From assembly GCF_947241125.1 (NCBI RefSeq), contig NZ_OX365700.1, forward strand, positions 3,008,001 through 3,072,000: 64,000 bases of DNA, written 5' to 3'. This DNA comes from Nitrospira tepida (GTDB lineage Bacteria; Nitrospirota; Nitrospiria; Nitrospirales; Nitrospiraceae). The translations under genes were made by a program, and so were the position numbers. Positions 52,520 through 60,861 of the stretch are shown here, piece after piece. Under the pieces are notes generated by a model. It did no database searches and had not been told where the DNA came from. It saw nothing but the letters and a program-made list of their open reading frames with translations. Position 1 is the first letter of the stretch. Every line of letters starts with the position of its first letter.

Positions 52520-52638
52520 GATTGAGCCTCCTCCATAGTCCGCCGCCGTTTTTTCGTTTAGCAATCAGATGCTCCCCTCTGAACAATACTCATGCTGCCA
52601 TGCTGCCCCATTCTTTTTTTTCCGAAAACAAACGGTGC

Positions 52639-53634
52639 TCACTGAACAGACCGATCGATGCCCCGCGAGCCGACCCCCAGGCGCTTGATGCATTTGATGC
52701 ACTTCCCTTTTACGGCGTACCATAAGACCTCGCTCACCATACCGTAATAGTCACGGATGAAGGGCATAGCAAACCCCGCTCTTACCCACGACGCGGGGGG
52801 CATTCTCTCCCGATACAGGCCTGCCCAGCGTTCATAGTAGGTGTGCCAGGCCATTCGGAACAAATGCTTTTTGATGTCGAGCCATTCTTTTGGCTCCTTC
52901 GCTTGGTATCGCAAGATGGCGGGGTCACGGTCGAGAAACCGTAGGAACCGTCTGGTATCCTCGGCGAGACTCGCGCATTTCAACGACCATCCATGGCTGA
53001 TCTCACTCCACCGCCATCGAAAGACACAGCGCTGGCTGATCCCCACCGCACCTCTCAGACAGAGCTTGATCAGGATGGCATCATCGGTATAGGTTCCGCC
53101 AGGAAAAAACGGATGTCCTCCATCTGCCTTGATATAGGCTGTCCTCCCCAGCACCGTCGCATAACTTTCGTACCCATACATCGTCCACGACCGGAGAAAA
53201 TCCGGTCCCGAGAATCGCTCCGGCATGTCAGCCGATGATGCGCGCAGGATACGCCCTGACGGATCCACAATTTCCTCTCGAGACAAGGCCACGGCAACAT
53301 CTGGATGATCGTCGAGAATACGAACCAGCTCGGACACGTAATTGGGACTGATGACGTCGTCATAGTCCAAGAAGGCAAAGTACTCGCCGGTCGCCGCCTC
53401 GATCAGTTGATTGTAGTGAATGGGGAGAGGCAGTGTGCTCGGATTCTGGCGAAAGCGGTAGGGTCTCGGATACCACTGATCCGCCAGATCCTTGACCAGT
53501 GAACCATTCTCACCGTTGTCGGATACAATCAACTCAATATTGGGATAATCTTGCTCTGCAATTGATTGCAACGCGCTGACAACGTAATCCAGCCGCTTAT
53601 AGACCGGAAGCGCGATCGTCACCAATTTCTTCAT
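52639..53634 (-). CDS. Family 2 glycosyltransferase (soluble type)
   Basis: GT-A domain with VTIALPVYKRLDYVVSALQSI, LIVSDNGENGS, FAFLDYDDVISPNYV (DXD-like) and RRFLRFLDRDPAI. There are no membrane helices. The C-terminal segment (ASWVRAGFAMPFIRDYYGM) is amphipathic and may touch the membrane. The ATG at 53634 has GAGG upstream. Length is 331 residues. Confidence 0.85.
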   Translation of the reverse strand: MKKLVTIALPVYKRLDYVVSALQSIAEQDYPNIELIVSDNGENGSLVKDLADQWYPRPYRFRQNPSTLPLPIHYNQLIEAATGEYFAFLDYDDVISPNYVSELVRILDDHPDVAVALSREEIVDPSGRILRASSADMPERFSGPDFLRSWTMYGYESYATVLGRTAYIKADGGHPFFPGGTYTDDAILIKLCLRGAVGISQRCVFRWRWSEISHGWSLKCASLAEDTRRFLRFLDRDPAILRYQAKEPKEWLDIKKHLFRMAWHTYYERWAGLYRERMPPASWVRAGFAMPFIRDYYGMVSEVLWYAVKGKCIKCIKRLGVGSRGIDRSVQ

Positions 53635-53815
53635 CGCATCCTCATCCACCCATCCCATAGCTACATTGGGGGCCAGCATACCGCAGGATGCCGGCTCCTG
53701 CTCATATCCTCTCCTCCGGAATGGAAGCCGCTCGCTAAAGTGGGATCCCCCTCCCGTACGAGGAGCGCTTTGGATCGGCGATAGGCCTGCACCGCAGGCT
53801 CAATCTTCAAGGAGA

Positions 53816-54775
53816 TTAAGTGGCCGCTGACTTGACGGATGCCAGCGCAACCATCTCGACCGCAGGATGTGGCTGCTCCCCCCGCACCGCGGCTAAATAT
53901 CGATTCTGCAGCGCACCGAGAACTGGTGTTTTTCCGTAGATAGGAGACGCTTCGATCGACTTCACTAACGTGATTTCGTGGAGCGTTCCGCAGATAGCCA
54001 GCTCATCAGCGATCAATAACTCCGTGCGGTCGATGGGTCTTCGCACAAAGGCAATGCCCAGGGATGCCGCCAAAGCCTCTACCACATCCACCGTAATGCT
54101 TTCCAAGGCTCCTTCTGTAGGAGGCGGTGTGTAGACCGTATCCTTTCGCACCATGAGAATACAGGATGCCGTCGCTTCGGCAACACGCCCCGCCGAGTTT
54201 AGCAGGATCATGTCGTCGCAGTCTTGTGCCCGTCCTTCAATTCTCGCCAGCCGGGAGACCTCGTAGTTGCTCCCCGTCTTGATCCTCGGAGGAAGAGCTA
54301 TGTCGGCACTCCGCCTCCATGTACTCACCCCCATGTGGATCGGACAGGCAGGCGATTTATCCTGATGGTATGCCGTAACAATAAGATCCGCGACCGTGTC
54401 CTCTCCCCAATGCCCGCTGACACCGAACAAGGTAGTTCGGGCCCACAGGTCCCGATCGGATTTGGCCAAGGCCCCGGCCAGTTGATCGATAGCCCCCACA
54501 TATTCCGCGTACGTCACGGGACACGGCAGATGGAGCAATTTTGCCGACCGTGCAAGCCGCTCGTAATGTTGGCGAGGCATGGCAATACTCAATGATCCAT
54601 CCGGTTGCCAATATGCTTTCACCCCTTCGAACACGTTCAGGCCGCGCGTGACGGCCTCGCATCCTACATGCAAGACAGCTTCTTCCCAGCGAACTAGTTT
54701 TCCGTTCATGTAAGCCAGCTCTGGCCGTTGTAATTGCGCCACAGTTCCCCCTTTCCAGACGTGCCGTTCGGACAT
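53816..54775 (-). CDS. Class IV PLP aminotransferase (branched-chain aminotransferase-like)
   Basis: Fold-type IV features are AYMNGKLVRWEEAVLHVG, VFEGVKAYWQPDG, the Schiff-base lysine in RIKTGSNYEVSRLA, GRVAEATASCILMVRKD and GTLHEITLV. This matches branched-chain or D-amino acid aminotransferase relatives. Its place among glycan genes suggests it makes an amino acid or amine used for decoration rather than for general metabolism; that is an inference. The ATG follows directly on the upstream stop (TAAATG), so it is translationally coupled to the nucleotidyltransferase. Confidence 0.86.
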   Translation of the reverse strand: MSERHVWKGGTVAQLQRPELAYMNGKLVRWEEAVLHVGCEAVTRGLNVFEGVKAYWQPDGSLSIAMPRQHYERLARSAKLLHLPCPVTYAEYVGAIDQLAGALAKSDRDLWARTTLFGVSGHWGEDTVADLIVTAYHQDKSPACPIHMGVSTWRRSADIALPPRIKTGSNYEVSRLARIEGRAQDCDDMILLNSAGRVAEATASCILMVRKDTVYTPPPTEGALESITVDVVEALAASLGIAFVRRPIDRTELLIADELAICGTLHEITLVKSIEASPIYGKTPVLGALQNRYLAAVRGEQPHPAVEMVALASVKSAAT

Positions 54776-55621
54776 TTATCGATAACCCCTTGCGGCTCTT
54801 GCGAGATCCTTTGGCGTGCCGATGTCGATGTAGCTGCCATCGGAGAACGGTACGCATTCTACGTGCATCCCATGCTCCACTGCCGACTTGATCACGGCTC
54901 CAACCGGCACATCGCCCTGTGCATCAAGACGCCGCTCACCTCCCAGCCCGACCTCTCTTTTCATGTCGTCTGAGCGCAAAAATTCATGTAGAAAGCGTGT
55001 GAATACAGGCGTCCAGACAGCACAGGCCCAGGCGAATCGCAGATGCGTCGTGTCCGGCTTCAGAAACACAGCTTTGACCCGGGAATGCGCATCGTATTCA
55101 ACCATGTCCATCGCCCGACAATCGTCAATTACTGGGAACAGCCCCAGGACGATGTCGCACCCACCTTTCCTCAATTGTCCCAATAACGGTCCGAATATAT
55201 CGGCAGGTTCCAAGAGAATATCGGGAAAGCCGAAAGCAACAATCTGGTCTCTTATGAAGGGGTAGGCACGATCCACGCTGTCAGGCGGGCCACAGGAATC
55301 TGGGATGACAAGATAGGCAAGATCCATCCCGACGTTCCGACCGTCGCCAAAATAAGCTGGAATGTCCCATTTGCCCTCCCGAATGACGATGTAGGCCTTC
55401 GGTACATTCGCAGCCCTGAGCTTGTCGAGTAAATATTCCGCCGCCACTTTCGGCCGTGACGGGGCGTTTCCTCTCTCTGCGGAGAACCCAACGGGAAAGA
55501 TCTCCTTGCTGCAGGGCAACAATCCCAGCCTTCTGGAACGACCTGCTGCGGGTATGACCCCAACAACTTCTCGCTTGCCGAGCTTCACCGATGTCCGGAC
55601 CGAATCTCCTCTTTCGCCCAT
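54776..55621 (-). CDS. Sugar-phosphate nucleotidyltransferase-like protein
   Basis: The N-terminal motif VVGVIPAAGRSRRLGLLPCSKEIFPVG is the nucleotidyltransferase loop, with FGFPDILLEPADIFGPLLGQL in the substrate region and a C-terminal SYIDIGTPKDLARA resembling the DIGTP end of glucose-1-phosphate transferases. Length is 281 residues. Substrates may be a sugar phosphate or another phosphorylated compound. It lies between the aminotransferase and the dioxygenase-like gene, eight bases from the latter. Confidence 0.8.
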   Translation of the reverse strand: MGERGDSVRTSVKLGKREVVGVIPAAGRSRRLGLLPCSKEIFPVGFSAERGNAPSRPKVAAEYLLDKLRAANVPKAYIVIREGKWDIPAYFGDGRNVGMDLAYLVIPDSCGPPDSVDRAYPFIRDQIVAFGFPDILLEPADIFGPLLGQLRKGGCDIVLGLFPVIDDCRAMDMVEYDAHSRVKAVFLKPDTTHLRFAWACAVWTPVFTRFLHEFLRSDDMKREVGLGGERRLDAQGDVPVGAVIKSAVEHGMHVECVPFSDGSYIDIGTPKDLARAARGYR

Positions 55622-55629
55622 TCCCCGCG

Positions 55630-56562
55630 TCAGTCCCCCTGATCGCCCCGATAAATCAGGTCGCCCTTGGTCGTCGTATTATCGTCATACAACGTCACAA
55701 TTTCCTCGGGAATGCGCGAGACGAAATCTGTACCGCGAAGATAATCCCGCATCGTTGTTCCCGTGCACGCTTCATCCACCCGAGGCGCCCCCCGTTGTGC
55801 CGCCGCATCTTCGATATTCACGACACGAAAGTCGATACTAAACCGTGTTTTCCCCGACGTATTCGGCACGCTCGAATGCATCTGCGCCGCAGAGAACAGG
55901 AGCACCCCGCCGGCCGGAACGATGAGGCGAATCTGCGGATCCATCTCGATGGGCTCGGTTGGCCGAGAAAGCGGACGCGGATCCGACTTCAGGAATTGGG
56001 AGACATGCCCTCCCCGATGCTGCTTATTCCACTCATAGTAGTTATGGCTGCTCGAATCATTTTTGACGTAGCGGTTCCAGTACTTGGGGTGGAAGGCCAT
56101 CGCGTTATCGGATTGAATGTCGTAAATGGGTATCCACCAGTTCACCTGACACGGTGGCGCCGAATACCACGTGTCGCGGTGAGGGTGCCAAGCATATGCG
56201 ATGCCAGTCGTGAGAAAATTATCGCTGGTCGAGCTACGCATCTTCGGCACGTCGAAGTATGTCTTGCTCAAATCGGCCCCCATTTCAGTCAATATGGCCT
56301 GGATATGCCGCTTGGAATCCGGATGATGGATAAAGGCCGGCTTCAACTTCCCCAATATCTCCGCATATTGCTCAACCGACATCTGATATTGGGCCGTTTC
56401 AGGATCCAACGGGGCAAACGCCTCTTTGATGAGCTTGCGCGCATGGTCGATGAATGCGAGTGTACTCGGTCTCGGTGAATACACAAACAATTGCCCTTGG
56501 AAAATCTCCTGACGTCGCCTGTCGTCTGAGAGGAGGGAATCGTAGTATACGGTGTTATTCAT
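55630..56562 (-). CDS. 2-oxoglutarate/Fe(II) dioxygenase-like protein (PhyH-related)
   Basis: The iron triad appears as HxD in AWHPHRDTWY and a distal His in LLFSAAQMHSSVPN, with the 2-oxoglutarate-binding Arg in GKTRFSIDFRVV. WWIPIYDIQSDNAMAF is a jelly-roll strand common to phytanoyl-CoA-type oxygenases. It would hydroxylate or oxidatively modify a small molecule or sugar. The ATG at 56562 is chosen because GGAGG lies five bases upstream. Length is 310 residues. Such an oxygenase is unusual in a polysaccharide locus. Confidence 0.82.
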   Translation of the reverse strand: MNNTVYYDSLLSDDRRRQEIFQGQLFVYSPRPSTLAFIDHARKLIKEAFAPLDPETAQYQMSVEQYAEILGKLKPAFIHHPDSKRHIQAILTEMGADLSKTYFDVPKMRSSTSDNFLTTGIAYAWHPHRDTWYSAPPCQVNWWIPIYDIQSDNAMAFHPKYWNRYVKNDSSSHNYYEWNKQHRGGHVSQFLKSDPRPLSRPTEPIEMDPQIRLIVPAGGVLLFSAAQMHSSVPNTSGKTRFSIDFRVVNIEDAAAQRGAPRVDEACTGTTMRDYLRGTDFVSRIPEEIVTLYDDNTTTKGDLIYRGDQGD

Positions 56563-56590
56563 CTGTGCCTCCATCATGTCAGGAATGATT

Positions 56591-57910
56591 CTACCTCCCC
56601 GCGTTTTTTAATAATCCGCAGGCGGTCAAGGCGTCGGCCGCCTGCCGGATCTCTTCAAACGACCGTCCGCTTCGATCGGCAATATCCAGCAGGCTATGCG
56701 TTCCATCCGACAGGTTCAGCACCCATAAGATGGCAAGCTCACGATTCTGCTTCTCCTGTTGGCCTGCAATGGATCGATACAAGCCGCGCTTGCCAAGCCG
56801 GGGCTCACACTTGGGATTGAGGTTCTGATAGACGCCGTTCTGCTCCAACACGTCGAATGCGATCAGACAGTGATCGTAGGCTCCTGCCAACGACTGGGGA
56901 TCGATCAAATCCAAATTATCCGCTGACGTGTGGTACTCGGGATATGCTCCATGCGGAGTCCGCATGATGACTCCTACGGGCAAATCGAACGCCGGCGAGC
57001 AATACTGCCGCTCATCATATCCGTAGGGGATGAAATCAACGACCACGTGATCCTGCCCGGAATGCTTCAGAACATGCGACATGACACGATCAATTTCCGC
57101 TACCCCCCGCCGGCTTTTCTTGTACGTGACCTTTCCCCTATCTCCCAGTCCTGTCAACACGAGTCCATGCTTCACACGGTGCACGACATCCTCGTGTGTC
57201 GCCAGCCAGGTGATGGATCCAATCGTCGTCGGAATGAACAGGAACCGGTAGCTGTAGCGCCGCTCGCGCTGGGCCATTGTCTTCGCCAGCATGGCCGCGA
57301 CCGAAATTCCCGATAAATTATCATTGCACAGGGATGGATGACAGATATGGGTCGAAACCAGGACCTCTTCTTCGGTTGCTCCGGGCAGGTAACACTCGCC
57401 ATAGGTCAATGTCCCCGACGGCGTGAAGGTCGAGTCGATACAGACCTCATACTCTCCATCGGTCAACTGCGACAGCTGCTTCTGCGAGAGGCAAAACCCC
57501 CAGTTCTCTTGATAGTAGGATGTCCGATAGGGAATCCATTCCGGATGCTCGGGGATCGTAAACAAGTGCGGCTTCAATTCCCCTAATGTCATCGTCCGAT
57601 GCACGGGAGCGCTATAGCTCATGACGTGCAAGTTACACTGCCGGAAATCAACGATGCGCTCTCCACTCCGATTCTTGATATACGCGTCCCGGATATTCCA
57701 CTCCGGCGGTACGGTCCAATCGAACACGTGCGTTCCGCACGGCACTTCAACAATGGTCAGCGGAATACGGCGCTGAACCGATCGCAGCGTGTCGCGAACC
57801 CCCTCTCCGGTGATACTGCGGCACAGGGGATAGATCTCACGGATCAACTCATAGGCTTCATGCCCGACTCCAGTGGGAGAATCCGTATGCGCGGAACGTA
57901 ACTCGAGCAT
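56591..57910 (-). CDS. DUF4910 aminopeptidase-like protein with C-terminal winged-helix-like segment
   Basis: The sequence matches the DUF4910/DUF2172 architecture: YELIREIYPLCRSITGEGVRDTL at the N-terminus, then VLVSTHICHPSLCNDNLSG and PEYHTSADNLDLID with His and Asp placed as in M28 zinc peptidases. The last 70 residues (ILWVLNLSDGTHSLLDIADRSG) look like a winged helix. The family is common in polysaccharide loci but its substrate is unknown to me. It might release or transfer an amide-linked group. No signal peptide is present, so it acts in the cytoplasm. Confidence 0.83.
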   Translation of the reverse strand: MLELRSAHTDSPTGVGHEAYELIREIYPLCRSITGEGVRDTLRSVQRRIPLTIVEVPCGTHVFDWTVPPEWNIRDAYIKNRSGERIVDFRQCNLHVMSYSAPVHRTMTLGELKPHLFTIPEHPEWIPYRTSYYQENWGFCLSQKQLSQLTDGEYEVCIDSTFTPSGTLTYGECYLPGATEEEVLVSTHICHPSLCNDNLSGISVAAMLAKTMAQRERRYSYRFLFIPTTIGSITWLATHEDVVHRVKHGLVLTGLGDRGKVTYKKSRRGVAEIDRVMSHVLKHSGQDHVVVDFIPYGYDERQYCSPAFDLPVGVIMRTPHGAYPEYHTSADNLDLIDPQSLAGAYDHCLIAFDVLEQNGVYQNLNPKCEPRLGKRGLYRSIAGQQEKQNRELAILWVLNLSDGTHSLLDIADRSGRSFEEIRQAADALTACGLLKNAGR

Positions 57911-57921
57911 GAGGCCACTCT

Positions 57922-59262
57922 TCAGAGGCGAGAAGCGAAACCCTCTACCTCCGCAGCGGGAAACTCCGCACGGTCCAGAAATCGGACGATTTCATCGGCC
58001 ACGAGTTGGTATCCCTGTTGATTGTAGTGCGTTGGAAGGCGAAACGGGAAGACTTCAAGGGGATCGGGCAGTCGCTCAAACGCCGCATGGATATCGATGA
58101 CGGGTATATTCAAGGAACGTACGATCTCAAGGATTTTCTCCCGATCGGGCTGACCTTTTTGCACACTTGGCTGATATCGCTCATATTGCGGCAAATACAG
58201 AAACACCATGGTCCCTCCCCATCCACGAATTGTCTCATAGGCTTGAGTCAAGACCTGCCGGAAAAGCTCCAAATCCCCTTCGCTCATGTAAGGATTGTAT
58301 GGGATGTCCGGCCCAAGCCCTTCGCTGCGCCGATCGATCCGGCTCAGCGCAACCTTCACGGCATCAGACAGATAGGACAGTTTGATGATGCGCTCCCAGG
58401 TGCTGAGATGGCGAAGGGGATGGCGCAACACATCAGAAAACGCGAGGAACTTGGCGGTCAATGTTCGAGCCGCCACCGCCAATTCAATATGCGCCATGAT
58501 GGCCCGATCGATGTCCTCCTGCTGGTTGATGAGCCACTGCGTGAAGCTGGATTCAAGATAGTGCTTAGCGAGGGTATATTTCTCTTTGCTCATATCGTGG
58601 AGATCATTCCCCTCGAAATAGCTCCAAAGGACGAGCCTGGGTTTCAAGGCGGGCAGATACTCCTTGACGATCCCCAGCTCCAGCAACGGCCCGATACCAT
58701 CGTTCCCGAGGTTAATGGTCCCGGGATACCGCTGCCGGATCAGGCTGACAAAGCCGGCTTCAAGAGGCACACAGGCCCCATGGACAAACGAGTCTCCCAC
58801 AACCGCGATGTCAATATTCCGATTCCACATCCCCTTCGGGTTGGAGAATCCGTGTTCACCACTGTAGTAGGTCACATATTCTCCATTTTCGTTGCAATAG
58901 ACGGTCACTCTGTGAGAAATCCCTCCTATCGGAATTCCCTCCCGTCCGTTCAGGCTTAGGACCAGCTCTGGATTCGACAACGGCGTGGGTCCCCAGTAGT
59001 GCTCCCACCATCGCTTGACTAAGAATCGAGGGGAAACGGATGGCCATGCATCAACGCCACTTTTGCGAAGATCCTGCATGATCTCCAACCTGGAGCGTGT
59101 GTCGAAGGGCACGCCCCACCGCGAGGCAACTTTTGCATGGTCTTCCCGTTCTTCCCCCGACTGCGAAGACACCCACCGTGTCGGAGGATCCGCAAGTTCA
59201 GTCCTATCAATAAACGCGAGGAGAAGATTCGGCAACTGACAGGCGATCGCCACAGACAACAT
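57922..59262 (-). CDS. SGNH-family protein, main part of a gene split by an amber codon
   Basis: From the first internal ATG the protein has 446 residues. The SGNH elements are IDIAVVGDSFVHGACV, INLGNDGIGPLLELG, LWSYFEGNDLHDM and a C-terminal LPTHYNQQGYQLVADEI. The N-terminus is hydrophobic immediately (MLSVAIACQLPNLLLAFIDR). The in-frame codons before the ATG extend that helix with NVVLL, so the true protein begins farther upstream. The frame is open back to a single TAG at 59314-59316, before which an N-terminal fragment runs in the same frame. This internal ATG lacks a convincing ribosome site. Confidence 0.78.
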   Translation of the reverse strand: MLSVAIACQLPNLLLAFIDRTELADPPTRWVSSQSGEEREDHAKVASRWGVPFDTRSRLEIMQDLRKSGVDAWPSVSPRFLVKRWWEHYWGPTPLSNPELVLSLNGREGIPIGGISHRVTVYCNENGEYVTYYSGEHGFSNPKGMWNRNIDIAVVGDSFVHGACVPLEAGFVSLIRQRYPGTINLGNDGIGPLLELGIVKEYLPALKPRLVLWSYFEGNDLHDMSKEKYTLAKHYLESSFTQWLINQQEDIDRAIMAHIELAVAARTLTAKFLAFSDVLRHPLRHLSTWERIIKLSYLSDAVKVALSRIDRRSEGLGPDIPYNPYMSEGDLELFRQVLTQAYETIRGWGGTMVFLYLPQYERYQPSVQKGQPDREKILEIVRSLNIPVIDIHAAFERLPDPLEVFPFRLPTHYNQQGYQLVADEIVRFLDRAEFPAAEVEGFASRL

Positions 59263-59313
59263 AAGCAGGACGACATTTCCCTTTCGCTCGTCGGAGAGTT
59301 CAGTTCCCCAGAT

Positions 59314-59484
59314 CTACAAACCGGCGATTCCAATCAGGATCGTATATTTCGCGGTCCAGCCGTGGATGAGGACCAGATAGAATGTCAGGCCAACACAGCC
59401 GACACTGGCCAGCACCATGACAAGGTCGAGAAAATACCCCGCAGCGGACGGTGCTGGCTTTGTGTTGACCTTTTCTCGGGACAT
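59314..59484 (-). pseudogene. N-terminal membrane fragment of the split SGNH gene
   Basis: The frame codes for 56 residues, beginning MSREKVNTKPAPSAAG, with one clear membrane helix (YFLDLVMVLASVGCVGLTFY) and the start of a second before TAG. It is in the same frame as the SGNH gene downstream, separated by the TAG and 17 sense codons. Joined, they would form about 520 residues with several N-terminal helices, like the SGNH protein at 48710-50197. Ten bases around the ATG (ATGTCCCGAG) are repeated 39 bases upstream. A small independent membrane protein is the alternative. Confidence 0.65.
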
Positions 59485-59579
59485 GGAACAACAGCGAAGA
59501 GATCACGGAGACCCTCGGGACATCCGCAATTTCTCACACTTCTCTCCTCTTCCTTCCTGCGCGGAAACACCCCCACAGA

Positions 59580-60815
59580 TCAGGAATAGACCGCGACTTC
59601 CGGTATGGGCACCACAAACTGTCCACCCCACTCTCTGATGTATGCTATCTGGCTCATGATTTCTTCCCGAAGATTCCAGGCAAAGATCAGCACGTAGTGC
59701 GGTCTCGTCTGCCGCAACCGCTCCGGGGCATAAATGGGAACATGGACCCCGGGCAGATACTGGCCTTGCTTGTGCGGGCTCCGATCAACTGTATATTCGA
59801 TGAAGTCCGTCCGTACACCGCAATAGTTGAGAAGCGTAATGGCTTTCGCCGGGGCCCCATAGCCCACAACCGTCTTGCCTTCCCGTTTCGCCGAAATCAA
59901 AAACGACAAGAGCTTCTGCTTTGTTTCCTCAACTTGTGGTCCGAACGCCAGGTAGTGCGCAAGGTCGGCGAACCCTGTTTGCCGTTCTCGTGACCGCAAC
60001 TCGTCCACCCTGACATTTACATGCTTGGCATCGTCTTCGGCATGACAGCCGTAGACACGCAGCGATCCGCCGTGCGTCCAGATTTCCTCAACGTCAAACA
60101 CCTTTATGCCGTGCTGCGCGAACAAGCGCTCGACCACAAGGAAGGAAAAGTAGGAGAAGTGCTCATGATAGATCGTATCGAACTGATTGCGGGCCATTAG
60201 TTGCGCCAGGTGAGGAAACTCGACCGTCACCACTCCGGTCGGTTTGAGCAGGATCTTCAAGCCCGCCACAAAGTCGTTCACTTGTGGGACGTGCGCCAGC
60301 ACGTTATTTGCAATAATCAGATCCCCCTGCCGGCCTTCCGCCGCGAGTTGGCGGGCGCTCTCCATCCCGAAAAATTTCGTCACGGTCGGAATGCCCTTTC
60401 GCATGGCCACCGCAGCCACATTGACGGCTGGCTCAATGCCAAGCACGGGCACAGACCGTTCCACAAAATACTGGAGCAGATATCCGTCATTACTCGCAAC
60501 TTCCACGACCAGATTCTTGGCGGCTAAGCCCCAACGCTCCACGGCGGTGTCAACATAGGATCTGGCATGTTGGAGGAAGCTGTCAGAGTAGGAAGAAAAA
60601 TATGCATAGTCGCCAAAAATGTCCTCGGGACTTTGAAATTCCTCTAACTGGACCAATAAACAGTGTTGACATACGTAAACATGCAGGGGATAGAACCGCT
60701 CCATGTGACCCAACTGAGCTGGCTGCAAATAGCTGTTCGCCAAGGGCGACATCCCTAAATCGACAAATGTGTGCTCGAGATCACACGCACACAAACGGCA
60801 TTTGGATCGGGACAT
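59580..60815 (-). CDS. Sugar C-methyltransferase (zinc-binding, three-domain type)
   Basis: The N-terminal zinc-binding domain has CRLCACDL and CQHCLLVQ. The SAM domain has VVEVASNDGYLLQYF and DLIIANNVLAHVPQVNDF. TIYHEHFSYFSFLVVERLFAQHGI and the C-terminal VVGYGAPAKAITLLNYCG are the signatures of the NovU/TylC3-type sugar C-methyltransferases. It would add a C-methyl branch to a 4-keto nucleotide sugar, fitting the rfbF gene nearby. The ATG at 60815 is preceded by AAGGGG. Length is 411 residues. Confidence 0.88.
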   Translation of the reverse strand: MSRSKCRLCACDLEHTFVDLGMSPLANSYLQPAQLGHMERFYPLHVYVCQHCLLVQLEEFQSPEDIFGDYAYFSSYSDSFLQHARSYVDTAVERWGLAAKNLVVEVASNDGYLLQYFVERSVPVLGIEPAVNVAAVAMRKGIPTVTKFFGMESARQLAAEGRQGDLIIANNVLAHVPQVNDFVAGLKILLKPTGVVTVEFPHLAQLMARNQFDTIYHEHFSYFSFLVVERLFAQHGIKVFDVEEIWTHGGSLRVYGCHAEDDAKHVNVRVDELRSRERQTGFADLAHYLAFGPQVEETKQKLLSFLISAKREGKTVVGYGAPAKAITLLNYCGVRTDFIEYTVDRSPHKQGQYLPGVHVPIYAPERLRQTRPHYVLIFAWNLREEIMSQIAYIREWGGQFVVPIPEVAVYS

Positions 60816-60861
60816 ACTTTTCCCCTTCACGGGATGTTTCTTCACAACTTCGCCGTTGAAT

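Noticed and set aside
53816-54775. Reading the class IV aminotransferase as the housekeeping IlvE
   Set aside because: Motifs fit the family, but the position inside a glycan module and coupling to a nucleotidyltransferase make a dedicated role more likely; no symbol was assigned.
57922-59484. Treating the 56-residue fragment as an ordinary small membrane protein
   Set aside because: It is in the same frame as the SGNH gene with only one TAG between them and no stop in the 17 codons that follow, so a split gene is the simpler reading, although an independent small protein is not excluded.
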